This document shows positions 24,589 to 33,333 of a stretch of DNA of 64,000 nucleotides, in pieces (the stretch's first letter is position 1; the number at the start of each line of letters is the position of its first letter). Source of the stretch: Streptomyces chilikensis (lineage in GTDB: Bacteria > Actinomycetota > Actinomycetes > Streptomycetales > Streptomycetaceae). Made by a program: the position numbers and the translations under genes. The DNA lies in assembly GCF_001642695.1 (NCBI RefSeq), contig NZ_LWCC02000005.1, positions 31,215-95,214 on the forward strand, written 5' to 3'. Under the pieces are notes generated by a model. The model was not told where the DNA came from. It ran no database searches and saw only the letters and a list, made by a program, of their open reading frames with translations.

Positions 24589-24645
24589 ACGGCAAGTGCA
24601 ACGCTAAGCGCATGGGTTAGGCTGAGGCCCGGCGAGAGGAGTGGG

Positions 24646-25305
24646 ATGACGGGCCGAAGGCGCTGGTCGACCGAGGAGATCCTGGACGCGGCGGCGGAGC
24701 TGCTGCGCACGGGCGACGCCGAGTCGTTCAGCGTGCGCAAGCTCGCCGCGGCGCTCGGCACCGACTCCTCCAGCCTCTACCGCCACTTCCGCAGCAAGAC
24801 GGAGTTGCTGCGTGCGGTGGCCGACCGGATCCTGCTCGCCGCCATGGACGGCCACCGCCCCGAGGGGGACTGGAAGCAGCGGATCACGGCCCTGGCCCTG
24901 CGCGTGCGGGAGGCCTTCGGCCGGCAGCCTCAGCTCGCCGCCGTGTGGGGGCGTTACGCGTCGAGCGGCACCGGTTCCCGGCTGGTCATGGAAGAGGTGC
25001 TGCAAGCTCTGCGGGCGTCAGGGCTGCCCGACGAGGAGATCCCCGCGCGCTACCACCGGATCGCGGTCCTCATCGCCTCGTTGATCGCCTCCGAGGCCGG
25101 GGTCAGCACCGTCTCCGCCGAGGAGCAGGAACAGGCGATGGAACTGTTCCGCGTCGCGGTGCTGGGCGCCGACCCCGGAGTCTTCCCTGCCCTGGCGCAC
25201 TTCGCCCGTGACGTCCGTCCCCTCGGCGTCGACCGCCGGGCCGCGTTCGAGGAGATCCTCGCCGCCCACCTCGCCCACGTCGAGGCCGCGATCCCCTCGG
25301 ACTAG
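24646..25305 (+). CDS. TetR/AcrR-family transcriptional regulator
   Basis: 219 residues from the ATG at 24646 behind GAGAGGAG. N-terminal HTH: WSTEEILDAAAELLRTGDAE, FSVRKLAAALGTDSSSLYRH, FRSKTELLRAVADRI. The remainder is the all-helical ligand domain of TetR_C type. It probably represses the divergent serine hydrolase and itself through the palindrome at 24572-24588. Confidence 0.92.
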   Translation: MTGRRRWSTEEILDAAAELLRTGDAESFSVRKLAAALGTDSSSLYRHFRSKTELLRAVADRILLAAMDGHRPEGDWKQRITALALRVREAFGRQPQLAAVWGRYASSGTGSRLVMEEVLQALRASGLPDEEIPARYHRIAVLIASLIASEAGVSTVSAEEQEQAMELFRVAVLGADPGVFPALAHFARDVRPLGVDRRAAFEEILAAHLAHVEAAIPSD

Positions 25306-25347
25306 CCGACGGGTGGCGTGGCTCCGGCCCACGGCTCCCCGCCCGCC

Positions 25348-25382
25348 CCTCGCCCGCGCCGCCCGCCGCCCCGCGGGCGAGG
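25348..25382. terminator. Bidirectional hairpin between convergent genes
   Basis: 11-bp perfect arms (25348-25358 and 25372-25382) with a 13-nt loop, between the TetR stop and the RNA-ligase-family stop. Confidence 0.6.
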
Positions 25383-25396
25383 CCGGCGCGCCGGTG

Positions 25397-25933
25397 TCAG
25401 GGACGGGGGTGCAGCATCTCCAGGGCACCGGTCTCGGTGTCGTAGCTGCGCAGGGTGGTGAGCCGGACCGACAGCGGCGGCGCCGGCAGCAGCTCGTGGA
25501 CGCGCCGGTCGGCGAAGGCGCCGGCCCGCCGGCTCCGGCCGAGGGTGACGTGCGGGGTCCAGCGCCCGGGCGCGTGCAAGGGGTTGAGGTCCTGGAGCGG
25601 GTTGTCCGCCGTCACCGCCTCCCACACCCTGCGGTGCAGGCCGGCCAGGGTGGCGTCGCAGTCCAGTGCCCAGGCCAGCACCGAGGTGGGGCGCTCGAAC
25701 CGGATCACGCCGGTGAACCGGACCGGCAGCGGCAGGGCGGCGGCCACCCCGGCGAGTTCCCAGCGGATCGGGGAGGTCAGCTCCGGGCAGGCGGCCAGGG
25801 TGAGGTGCGGGCTGTTGGTCGGTGAGCGATGGCGTGCCTGACTGGGCAGCCCCGCGTCCGCGAGCAGCCGCCATGCCTCCCGGACCGCCAGGTCCGCCGC
25901 CTCGTCCAGCAGGACCTCGACCGTGCGCACCAC
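25397..25933 (-). CDS. 2'-5' RNA ligase family protein (2H phosphoesterase)
   Basis: 178 residues. The two HxT motifs of the 2H phosphoesterase superfamily are HLTL at His43 and HVTL at His128, each on a central beta strand and separated by the usual ~85 residues. These proteins hydrolyse or ligate 2',3'-cyclic or 2'-5' phosphates in RNA or nucleotides; cellular substrates in actinobacteria are unknown. It is monocistronic, with terminators on both sides. Confidence 0.9.
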   Translation of the reverse strand: MVRTVEVLLDEAADLAVREAWRLLADAGLPSQARHRSPTNSPHLTLAACPELTSPIRWELAGVAAALPLPVRFTGVIRFERPTSVLAWALDCDATLAGLHRRVWEAVTADNPLQDLNPLHAPGRWTPHVTLGRSRRAGAFADRRVHELLPAPPLSVRLTTLRSYDTETGALEMLHPRP

Positions 25934-26007
25934 CGCAGCCTACCCGCGGGACCCGTCCGGCAGGGGGCGGGGCACCGCGCGGGCGAGTGGTCCGACGCGC
26001 GTCGCGG

Positions 26008-26048
26008 GGCGCTTCGTCCCGCTCACGCCGTGAGCGGGACGAAGCGCC
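26008..26048 (-). terminator. Very strong hairpin downstream of the lectin-fusion operon
   Basis: Perfect 20-bp arms (26008-26027 and 26029-26048) separated by one base; a real loop would open a few pairs. It lies 37 bp after the stop of the minus-strand ThuA-lectin gene. Confidence 0.85.
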
Positions 26049-26085
26049 GGTGCGGAGGCGGCCGGGTCACCGCCACCGGGATCGG

Positions 26086-27855
26086 TCAGGGCAGGGTCCA
26101 CTTCTGGTTGGCGTTGGCGTGGCAGGTCCACAGGTGGACCGCCGTGCCGTCGTTCCAGGTGCTGCCGGAGGCGTCCAGGCACTTGCCCGAGGCGGGGTTG
26201 CGGACCGTGCCGTCGGCCTGCGCGGACCACGCCTGGGCGCCCGTGCCGTTGCACGTCCACAACTGGACCCTCGTCCCGTCGGCGCTGCCGCCGCCCGACA
26301 CGTCCAGGCACTTGCCCAGCGCCCGCACCGTACCGTCACCGGGCACCGTCCACCGCTGCGCGGCGGTGCCGTTGCACGTCCAGATCTGCACCTTCGTGCC
26401 GTCCGCCGTCCGCGCCCCGTCGACGTCCAGGCACTTGCCGTTCACCCCCTTCACCTCACCCGAGCGGGGGCCGGGTTCCTGCCCCCCGCCGTGCTTGACG
26501 CGGATGTTGCGGAAGGACACCTCGTCGCCTTCCCCGTGGTTCTGGATGCCGATGTGTCCCTGCCGCAGGCTCCGCGCGGGATCGGTGTTGGTGAAGTCGT
26601 TGATCTTCCGGCCGTTGAGGAAGATCTCCAGGCGTTCACCGGTCACCCGCAGTTCGTAGGTGTTCCACTCCCCCGGCGGGTTCAGCGCGGCGTCCCGTGC
26701 GGCGACGTCCGCGGAGCGGAAGCCGTAGACGGCGCCGGTGGTGCGGTTGGCCGCGTCGGTGGCGTCGATCTGGATCTCGTAGCCGTTGTCCACCGCCGTC
26801 CAGGGGTCGCCGGAGGCGGGGAAGCCGAGGAAGACGCCGGAGTTGTCGTCCCCGGCCATCCTCCAGTCGAGCTTGAGGGAGTAGTCACCGGTGAATTCCT
26901 CGGCCGAGTACCAGTACAACCCCATCCCGCCGGTGGAGGTGAGGGTGCCGTCCGCGAGGGTGAACGCGCCGGGACCGGCCTGGCTCCAGCCGGCGGTGGA
27001 GGAGCCGTCGAACAGGGACGTGTAGCCCGTCTCCGGCCGGCAGTCGGCGTCGGTCGTCCCGGCCGCCCAGCGGATGCCGCCGAGGATGTGCCGCCGGAAC
27101 GCGGTCTCGGAGTAGGACTCGTCGGTGTGGCCGCCGCCGGTGTAGAACGCGCGGCCGCCCTGGTACTCCTTGCACCAGGCGATGGGGTGGTCGCCGGACA
27201 TGGTCCCGCCCGAGTAGCTGGACTCGTCGAGGGAGGCCAGGACACGGGCGGTGGTGCGCGGGTTGGTGCGGTAGTCGTACCACTCGTCGGTGCGCTGCCA
27301 GGTGCTGCCCAGATGGGCCGTGGCGGCGTGGGCGCGGTCCTCCACCTCGACGGTGGCGGACTGGACGGCCGGGTGGGAGCGGAAGAGCGCGCCGGCCAGG
27401 CCCTCGTAGAAGGGCCAGTCGTACTCGGTGTCGGCGGCGGCGTGGATGCCGACGTATCCGCCGCCGCCCTGGATGTACTGCTCGAAGGCGGTCTGCTGGG
27501 CGGCGTTCAGCACGTCGCCGGTCGTCGAGAGGAAGACGACCGCCTCGTACCGGGCGAGGTTGCCGCCGGTGAAGGCCTGGGCGTCCTCGGTGGCGTCCAC
27601 GGTGAAGTTGTTGGCGGCGCCGAGGGCCCGCAGGGCCGATATGCCGTCGTCGATCGAGGAGTGGCGGAAGCCCGCCGTCCTGGAGAAGACCAGGATCTCG
27701 TACGCGGGGTCGGCGGCGGTGCGCGTGTCCGCGGTGACGGATCGGGGTGCCGCGACGGGGTGGTCCGCCTCTGCCGGCAGTGCGGTGGCCTGGGGTGCCA
27801 GGCAGAGCACGGCGGCGGTGAACAGACCGAGGGCCGTCCTGGGAATGGTGCGCAT
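26086..27855 (-). CDS. Secreted ThuA - DUF1080 - ricin-B lectin protein
   Basis: 589 residues from the ATG at 27855. Signal peptide 1 to about 28 (TALGLFTAAVLCLAPQATAL). ThuA domain about 50-265 (ILVFSRTAGFRHSSIDDGIS, GGGGYVGIHAAADTEYDWPF, HPIAWCKEYQGGRAFYTGGG), a class I glutamine-amidotransferase-like fold linked to trehalose and other sugar use. DUF1080 (3-keto-disaccharide hydrolase type) about 275-455 (YTSLFDGSSTAGW, GDYSLKLDWRMAGDDNSGVF, NGRKINDFTN). Ricin-type beta-trefoil about 465-589 with QxW-like repeats (GTAAQRWTV, GTGAQAWSA, ANQKWTLP). It is the second gene of a two-gene operon, 16 bp after the sorbosone-dehydrogenase-like gene, and shares its lectin module exactly. Confidence 0.9.
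   Translation of the reverse strand: MRTIPRTALGLFTAAVLCLAPQATALPAEADHPVAAPRSVTADTRTAADPAYEILVFSRTAGFRHSSIDDGISALRALGAANNFTVDATEDAQAFTGGNLARYEAVVFLSTTGDVLNAAQQTAFEQYIQGGGGYVGIHAAADTEYDWPFYEGLAGALFRSHPAVQSATVEVEDRAHAATAHLGSTWQRTDEWYDYRTNPRTTARVLASLDESSYSGGTMSGDHPIAWCKEYQGGRAFYTGGGHTDESYSETAFRRHILGGIRWAAGTTDADCRPETGYTSLFDGSSTAGWSQAGPGAFTLADGTLTSTGGMGLYWYSAEEFTGDYSLKLDWRMAGDDNSGVFLGFPASGDPWTAVDNGYEIQIDATDAANRTTGAVYGFRSADVAARDAALNPPGEWNTYELRVTGERLEIFLNGRKINDFTNTDPARSLRQGHIGIQNHGEGDEVSFRNIRVKHGGGQEPGPRSGEVKGVNGKCLDVDGARTADGTKVQIWTCNGTAAQRWTVPGDGTVRALGKCLDVSGGGSADGTRVQLWTCNGTGAQAWSAQADGTVRNPASGKCLDASGSTWNDGTAVHLWTCHANANQKWTLP
26088..26468. repeat. 381-bp direct repeat, copy 1 (lectin module)
   Basis: Identical base for base, by my reading, to 27874-28254 (offset 1786 bp). 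It encodes the whole C-terminal ricin-B domain of the ThuA protein plus the short linker SGEVKGVNGKC. Even silent positions agree. Confidence 0.9.
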
Positions 27856-27871
27856 GGTCGGTTCCTCCCTT

Positions 27872-30733
27872 CTAGGGCAGGGTCCACTTCTGGTTGGCGT
27901 TGGCGTGGCAGGTCCACAGGTGGACCGCCGTGCCGTCGTTCCAGGTGCTGCCGGAGGCGTCCAGGCACTTGCCCGAGGCGGGGTTGCGGACCGTGCCGTC
28001 GGCCTGCGCGGACCACGCCTGGGCGCCCGTGCCGTTGCACGTCCACAACTGGACCCTCGTCCCGTCGGCGCTGCCGCCGCCCGACACGTCCAGGCACTTG
28101 CCCAGCGCCCGCACCGTACCGTCACCGGGCACCGTCCACCGCTGCGCGGCGGTGCCGTTGCACGTCCAGATCTGCACCTTCGTGCCGTCCGCCGTCCGCG
28201 CCCCGTCGACGTCCAGGCACTTGCCGTTCACCCCCTTCACCTCACCCGAGCGGGCCGGGTCGCCGGAGGTGGTGAAGGAGAACTCGTCCACGTCGAACAG
28301 GGAGCCGCTGCCGCCCTTGAAGACGAGGTGGAGGGAGGTCGTGCCGGCGGGCCCGCCGCTCAGGCCGGCCGTGACGTCCTGGAAGGTCTCCCAGCCTCCC
28401 GTGACCGGCACGGTGGCGGTGCCGAGCAGGGTGCCCGTCGGGGATCCGGCCCGCACCTCGATGGTGCCGCCGGCGCCCGCGGAGGAGACGCGTGCGGAGA
28501 ACCGGGTGGCGTTGCCGAGGGCGTAGGGCTTGAAGGAGATCCAGTCCCCGTTCTCGATGTGGCCGACGGTCCTGCCGCCGTGGGCGGGCGTGTGGTTGAC
28601 GACCTGGACCCCGGCGGAGTCGGAGTGGTGCTCGGCCTGCCGGTGGGAGGGCTGGGTGATGTGCTGGTCGTGGGCGGTCAGCGCGGGCTGGCCGCCGGCG
28701 CCCTTGTCGGTGTACTCGGCGTCGACGACGCCGAAGATGTTGGCGTTGGGGTCGTGTTCGCCGTCGGCGAGGGTCTGGAGCCGCCCCTCGCACCCCGTGG
28801 CCGAGGTCTGCGGATGGCCGTGGCTGTCGTGTCCGACGATGAAGGTGACCTTGACCCTGGAGCAGTCGATCGCGCCGTCCTCGGGATCGGTCACCGTCAC
28901 CTTGTAGGGGATGGCGTCACCGAAGTCGTGGATGCTCCCGTCCGCGGGCAGGTCGAGCCTGACCGTCGGCGCGGTGTTGCCCACCGTGACCTGGACGGAC
29001 GCCGTGGCGGACTTCCCGGTCGCGTCCGTCACCTTCAGCGTCGCCGTGTACTGGCCGTCGGCGCCGTAGGTGTGGGACGGGTCGGCGGCCGTGGAGGTGG
29101 CGCCGTCGCCGAAGGTCCAGGAGTGGCTGAGGGCGTCGCCGTCGGGATCGGAGCTGCCGGCGGAGGAGAACGAGACGGTCAGGGGCGCCTTCCCGGAGGT
29201 GACGTTCGCCTTCGCCTGGGCGATCGGCGCGCGGCCGCCGGTGACGTGCTCGATGCGGTACAGGGCGGAGTTCGCGTCACCGCTGAAGTAGCCGGTGCCG
29301 TAGTCGAGGACGTACAGGGCGCCGTCGGGGCCGAAGGCCATGTCCATCACCTGGGTGCCGGTCCAGGGGAAGGAGTTGATCGACTGCACGGTGCCGCCGC
29401 TGCCGGTCTCGATGCGCTTGATCCACCTCCGGCCGAACTCACCGGCGAAGAAGTCGCCGTCCCATTCCTGGGGGAACTTGACCTCGGAGGTGGAGTTCGC
29501 GTCGTACCGGTACACCGGGCCGCCCATGGGTGATTCCGAGCCGCCGCCGAACTCCGGGACGGAGTCGCCGTTGTAGGCGATCCAGGCGGGCCTGGCCGGC
29601 GGCAGGTCGGTCAGGCCGGTGTTCCTCGGCGAGTTGTTCTTCGGTGCCGCGCAGTCGAACGCGGCCCCCGAGGCGCCGGTGGCGAAGTTGTGGTCCGTGT
29701 AGGCGTCGTTCTTGCCCGTGCAGTACGGCCACCCGTAGTTGCCGGCTTCGGTGATGCGGTTGAACTCGACCTGGCCCTCCGGGCCCCTCGCCGGGTTCGC
29801 GGTGCCGGAGTCGGGACCGTAGTCCCCGAGGTGGACGACGCCCGTCGCCTTGTCGACGCTCATCCGGAACGGGTTGCGGAAGCCCATCGCGTAGATCTCC
29901 GGCCGGGTCCTGGCGGTACCGGGCGGGAAGAGGTTGCCGTTCGGGATCGTGTACGAACCGTCCGCGTTGACCTTGATGCGCAGGACCTTGCCGCGCAGGT
30001 CGTTGGTGTTGCCCGAGGAGCGCTGCGCGTCGTAGGCCGGGTTGCGGGAGGCCCGCTCGTCGATCGGGGTGAAGCCGTCCGAGGCGAAGGGGTTGGTGTC
30101 GTCACCGGTCGAGAGGTACAGGTTGCCCTGGGCGTCGAAGTCGATGTCGCCGCCGACGTGGCAGCAGGTGCCGCGGGAGGCGGGCACGTCGAGGATCTTC
30201 TTCTCGCTGGTGAGGTCGAGCGTCCCGTCGGTCCTGAGGACGAAGCGGGACAGCCTGTTGACGCCGTCGAAGGGAGTGAAGTCCGCCGCCGTCCCGTCGG
30301 ACGGGGCGTCACCGGCCGGTGTGGTGAGCCGGGGGGCGTAGTAGAGGTAGACGTGCCGGTTGGACGCGAAGCCGGGGTCGGCGGCGACGCCCTGCAGGCC
30401 TTCCTCGTCGTGGCTGTAGACGTCCAGCCTGCCCGCGACGGAGGTGGTGCCCGCGGCGTTGGTCAGCCGGAGCGTGCCGTCGCGGGAGGTGTGCAGGACC
30501 GAACGGTCCGGCAGCACCGCCAGCGTCATGGGCTCGCCGGTCTCGGCGACGCCCTTGGCGAGCGTGACCTGCTGGAAGTCCTCGGCCGCGGCCGTGGTCC
30601 GGGCACGGCCCCGGTCGCCCGGGCCGTCGGGCTGGGCCACGGCCGGGGACGTGGTCAGCAGATGTGCGAGGACGCCGGCCGCCGCGGTTAACAGCAGGCG
30701 GACGCGTCGGTGTCCGAGCGGTCTTGTGCGCAC
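27872..30733 (-). CDS. Secreted PQQ-type sugar dehydrogenase-like protein with PKD, CBM6-like and ricin-B domains
   Basis: 953 residues from the GTG at 30733 behind GGGGAG. Signal peptide 1 to about 33. A six-bladed glucose/sorbosone dehydrogenase-like propeller spans about 50-500 (DEEGLQGVAADPGFASNRHV, CCHVGGDIDFDAQGNLYLST, GFRNPFRMSVDKATG, NYGWPYCTG, MDMAFGPDGALYVLDYG). Then a PKD domain (about 515-595, SWTFGDGATSTAADPSHTYG), a linker, a CBM6-like beta-sandwich (about 700-825, GDWISFKPYALGNATRFSAR, LHLVFKGG) and ricin-B (about 830-953). It probably oxidises or binds sugars at polysaccharide surfaces. It leads the operon with the ThuA-lectin gene. Cofactor unproven. Confidence 0.9.
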   Translation of the reverse strand: MRTRPLGHRRVRLLLTAAAGVLAHLLTTSPAVAQPDGPGDRGRARTTAAAEDFQQVTLAKGVAETGEPMTLAVLPDRSVLHTSRDGTLRLTNAAGTTSVAGRLDVYSHDEEGLQGVAADPGFASNRHVYLYYAPRLTTPAGDAPSDGTAADFTPFDGVNRLSRFVLRTDGTLDLTSEKKILDVPASRGTCCHVGGDIDFDAQGNLYLSTGDDTNPFASDGFTPIDERASRNPAYDAQRSSGNTNDLRGKVLRIKVNADGSYTIPNGNLFPPGTARTRPEIYAMGFRNPFRMSVDKATGVVHLGDYGPDSGTANPARGPEGQVEFNRITEAGNYGWPYCTGKNDAYTDHNFATGASGAAFDCAAPKNNSPRNTGLTDLPPARPAWIAYNGDSVPEFGGGSESPMGGPVYRYDANSTSEVKFPQEWDGDFFAGEFGRRWIKRIETGSGGTVQSINSFPWTGTQVMDMAFGPDGALYVLDYGTGYFSGDANSALYRIEHVTGGRAPIAQAKANVTSGKAPLTVSFSSAGSSDPDGDALSHSWTFGDGATSTAADPSHTYGADGQYTATLKVTDATGKSATASVQVTVGNTAPTVRLDLPADGSIHDFGDAIPYKVTVTDPEDGAIDCSRVKVTFIVGHDSHGHPQTSATGCEGRLQTLADGEHDPNANIFGVVDAEYTDKGAGGQPALTAHDQHITQPSHRQAEHHSDSAGVQVVNHTPAHGGRTVGHIENGDWISFKPYALGNATRFSARVSSAGAGGTIEVRAGSPTGTLLGTATVPVTGGWETFQDVTAGLSGGPAGTTSLHLVFKGGSGSLFDVDEFSFTTSGDPARSGEVKGVNGKCLDVDGARTADGTKVQIWTCNGTAAQRWTVPGDGTVRALGKCLDVSGGGSADGTRVQLWTCNGTGAQAWSAQADGTVRNPASGKCLDASGSTWNDGTAVHLWTCHANANQKWTLP
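27874..28254. repeat. 381-bp direct repeat, copy 2 (lectin module)
   Basis: Second copy of the block at 26088-26468, forming the 3' end of the sugar-dehydrogenase-like gene. Identity starts at the last base of the stop codon (TAG here, TGA in copy 1) and ends four bases into the linker. Confidence 0.9.
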
Positions 30734-30972
30734 AGAGTTCTCCCCAGGGAAGTGGGATGACGGCAGGCCCGAGCGGGCTGCCACGAGGAGCACAGGCGCG
30801 CGCCGTCGCGCCTCGACCGGTCGCCCCTGTTCCGTGACCGGCTCATTACAAGGAAGCTAGCGGGCTTTGCCGCATCCCGTAACCCGAAGCGCGGGGGATC
30901 TCGATACTTTTTCCCGCGGCAAGACAAAGTGAGGCCCCCGCGGCCCGGCCCGGAGGGCGGGACGCGGGGCCG

Positions 30973-32034
30973 TCAGGAGCCGGCGGGCTCCGGGCGGCGT
31001 TCGCGGCCGCCGGGATGCCGGTGCCGCCAGATCCAGAAGACCGCGCACGACAGCAGGGCCCACCCACCCAGCACCAGGAACGGGAACGCGTGCTGGTGCC
31101 CCCGGAAGTACACCGCCGTGTGCTGTGCGTTGACCGAGGCGCCGGGCGGCAGCCACTTGCCGATCTCGCCCAGCGGGGACGGCAGCAGCGGCCAGGACAC
31201 CGCGCCGCCGGACGAGGGGTTGCCCAGGAGGATCATCAGCCCCCACGTCGGCAGCATCGCCCAGCGTCCGACCAGGGTGTTGAACATGGTGAAGACCATT
31301 CCGGCGGCGAACAGGGTGAGCGCCAGGATCAGCCACGACTCCACGAACGGCAGGTCGAGCGCGCCGAGCAGCCAGTCCACGGTCGCGGCGACGGCGAATC
31401 CGCCGAGCAGCGCGTAGGCGAGGGTGAACGCCACACGTTCCAGGGGCGTCAGGGCCCGTGCGTGCACACTGAGCTGGATCGCCCCGAGGAAGCCGATGAC
31501 GACGGCGGCCAGCGAGATGTAGAAGATCGCCAGCCCGCGCGGGTCGCCCTCCTGCAGCGGGTTGAGGTCGCGGACGGTGACCTCGACGCCCGTCTCCCTC
31601 CCCACGGCCGGCGCCGTGTCGGCGAGCACTTCCGCGACCGAGGCCCCGGAGGCGCCCGACAGGTCGAGGGCCACGGTCCTCCCGTCGTCACGGATGTCGA
31701 AGACCGCGAAGATCTTCTGCTCGTCCATGGCCTCACGGGCACCGGCCGCGCTGTCGTACCGGTGCACCTTCACGGACGCGTTCAGCGCCTCCTCCAGGCC
31801 GTCCAGGAATGCCTGCCCCCGGGCCCGCTCGTACGAGCCGACCACGGCCACGGGGATCGAGCGCGGCGTCGGATCGGCCATGGCGAAGGTGTACGAACCG
31901 GCGAAGAGACCGGCCGCGGCCGCCAGGATGAGCGTCAGCACGACGGCGGGGGTCAGCGGCGACTGCCGCAGCTCGGACCACCGCCGGCCACGCGTCGGCG
32001 GCCGGGCGTCGGCTCCAGGGGACGTGTCGGCCAT
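30973..32034 (-). CDS. ABC-2 / YhgE-like multi-spanning membrane protein
   Basis: 353 residues from the ATG at 32034; a start at 32070 would add 12 residues and neither has a good ribosome site. One N-terminal helix (about 25-45, PAVVLTLILAAAAGLFAGSY), an outside domain of about 130 residues (SIPVAVVGSYERARGQAFLD, VEVTVRDLNPLQEGDPRGLA), then five helices to about 340. This is the YhgE/Pip and ABC-2-type (DUF3533-like) layout. Relatives include phage-infection proteins and type VII secretion accessory proteins. No ATPase gene is adjacent. Function unknown. Confidence 0.8.
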   Translation of the reverse strand: MADTSPGADARPPTRGRRWSELRQSPLTPAVVLTLILAAAAGLFAGSYTFAMADPTPRSIPVAVVGSYERARGQAFLDGLEEALNASVKVHRYDSAAGAREAMDEQKIFAVFDIRDDGRTVALDLSGASGASVAEVLADTAPAVGRETGVEVTVRDLNPLQEGDPRGLAIFYISLAAVVIGFLGAIQLSVHARALTPLERVAFTLAYALLGGFAVAATVDWLLGALDLPFVESWLILALTLFAAGMVFTMFNTLVGRWAMLPTWGLMILLGNPSSGGAVSWPLLPSPLGEIGKWLPPGASVNAQHTAVYFRGHQHAFPFLVLGGWALLSCAVFWIWRHRHPGGRERRPEPAGS

Positions 32035-32157
32035 GGTCAGGACATTTCCACAAGAACGCCTGGAGGGCATCAAAAGCGCCGCCCCCCGTGACGCGCACCG
32101 TGAGGGGCGTGCGGCGGCGTCACCCGCTCCCTTCGTCCCGGTCGCGGACCGCGACGG

Positions 32158-33333
32158 TCAGAACGCGTACCTGATCCGCAGCCAGGGGGCGTGGGCCGCG
32201 ATCAGCTCCCGCAGGCGGGCGAGGGCGTCGCTCTTGACCTGGCGGGCGTAGCGGACGTTGAGGGCGCCGTTCTCCGAGCGCTTGACCTCCTGGGCGCCCG
32301 GCTGCCACAGCAGGTCCTCGGCCCGGGGGTGCCAGCCCAGGTTGACCTCGTGGAGCTGCTGGTTGTGGGTCAGCATGATGATCTCGGCGGCCGCCTGTTC
32401 CTTCACCCGGCCGGGAAGGACGTCGTCCAGGTGGACGAGCAGGTCGGCCCAGTCCTGCTGCCAGCCGGGGCGCAGCACCACCGGGGAGAGGTTGAAGTGG
32501 ACCTCGTAGCCCGCGTCGAGGAAGTCCGCGGCGGCGGCGATGCGGTCGGCGACCGGGCTGGTGCGGATGTCCAGCAGGCGGGAGTCCGTGGCGGGCATGA
32601 CCGAGAAGCGCACCCGGGTACGTCCCTGCGGGTCCATGGCGAGCAGGTCGGGGTTGACGAACTTGGTCGCGAACGACGCCTTCGCGGTGGGCAGCCGGCG
32701 GAACGCGGCGACGAGGTCGGCCGTGTTGTCGCAGACCAGGGCGTCGACGGAGCAGTCGCCGTTCTCGCCGATGTCGTACACCCACGCCTGGGGATCGCAC
32801 TGGTTGGGTTCCCGTTTGGGGCCCTGCGCCTGCACGTGGCGCCGGACGTGGGCGACGATCGCCTCGATGTTGGTGAACAGCGTGATCGGGTTGGCGTAGC
32901 CCTTCCGGCGCGGCACGTAGCAGTAGGCGCAGGCCATGGCGCAGCCGTTCGAGGCGCCTGGCGCGATCCAGTCGGCCGACCTGCCGTTGGGGCGGGTGGT
33001 GAGGGTCTGCTTGACGCCCAGCACCAGGGTCTCGGTCTTGACGCGGGTCCATCGCGCGACGCTGCCGTCGTTGCCGTGCAGGGAGGGGATGCGCCAGTGG
33101 CCGGGCACCTCCGTGACGGGGACTCCCGGCAGCCTGGCCAGGATCTGCCGGCCGCGGGGGGAGGCGAGCGCGGCGGGTTCCGCGTACACCTGGCGCACGT
33201 CGAGCATCCGCCTGGCCTGTGGGCCGTCCCGGAATCCGCCGCCCGGCGGCGGAGCGGGCGCGGCGTCCTCCCAGTCGAAGAGCGTCTGCTGTCCGAGGTC
33301 TTCCGGGGAGGACCCGGGCGGGGTCCGGTGCAC
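32158..33333 (-). CDS. Spore photoproduct lyase family radical SAM protein
   Basis: 391 residues from the GTG at 33333 with AGGAG upstream. The CxxxCxxC iron-sulfur motif is C131-AMA-C135-AY-C138. Flanking family features are LVLGVKQTLTTRPNGRSADW, CDPQAWVYDIGENGDCSVDA, ATKFVNPDLLAMDPQGRTRV and the C-terminal LHEVNLGWHPRAEDLLWQPG. Classic SplB repairs spore photoproduct, but this longer actinobacterial branch occurs in organisms without endospores and its substrate is not known to me. It is divergent from the SpoIIE-type phosphatase gene across 575 bp. Confidence 0.88.
   Translation of the reverse strand: MHRTPPGSSPEDLGQQTLFDWEDAAPAPPPGGGFRDGPQARRMLDVRQVYAEPAALASPRGRQILARLPGVPVTEVPGHWRIPSLHGNDGSVARWTRVKTETLVLGVKQTLTTRPNGRSADWIAPGASNGCAMACAYCYVPRRKGYANPITLFTNIEAIVAHVRRHVQAQGPKREPNQCDPQAWVYDIGENGDCSVDALVCDNTADLVAAFRRLPTAKASFATKFVNPDLLAMDPQGRTRVRFSVMPATDSRLLDIRTSPVADRIAAAADFLDAGYEVHFNLSPVVLRPGWQQDWADLLVHLDDVLPGRVKEQAAAEIIMLTHNQQLHEVNLGWHPRAEDLLWQPGAQEVKRSENGALNVRYARQVKSDALARLRELIAAHAPWLRIRYAF

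Noticed and set aside
32158-33333. True spore photoproduct lyase for endospore repair
   Set aside because: The protein belongs to the broader radical SAM branch found in Streptomyces, which do not form endospores; only the family name is supported.
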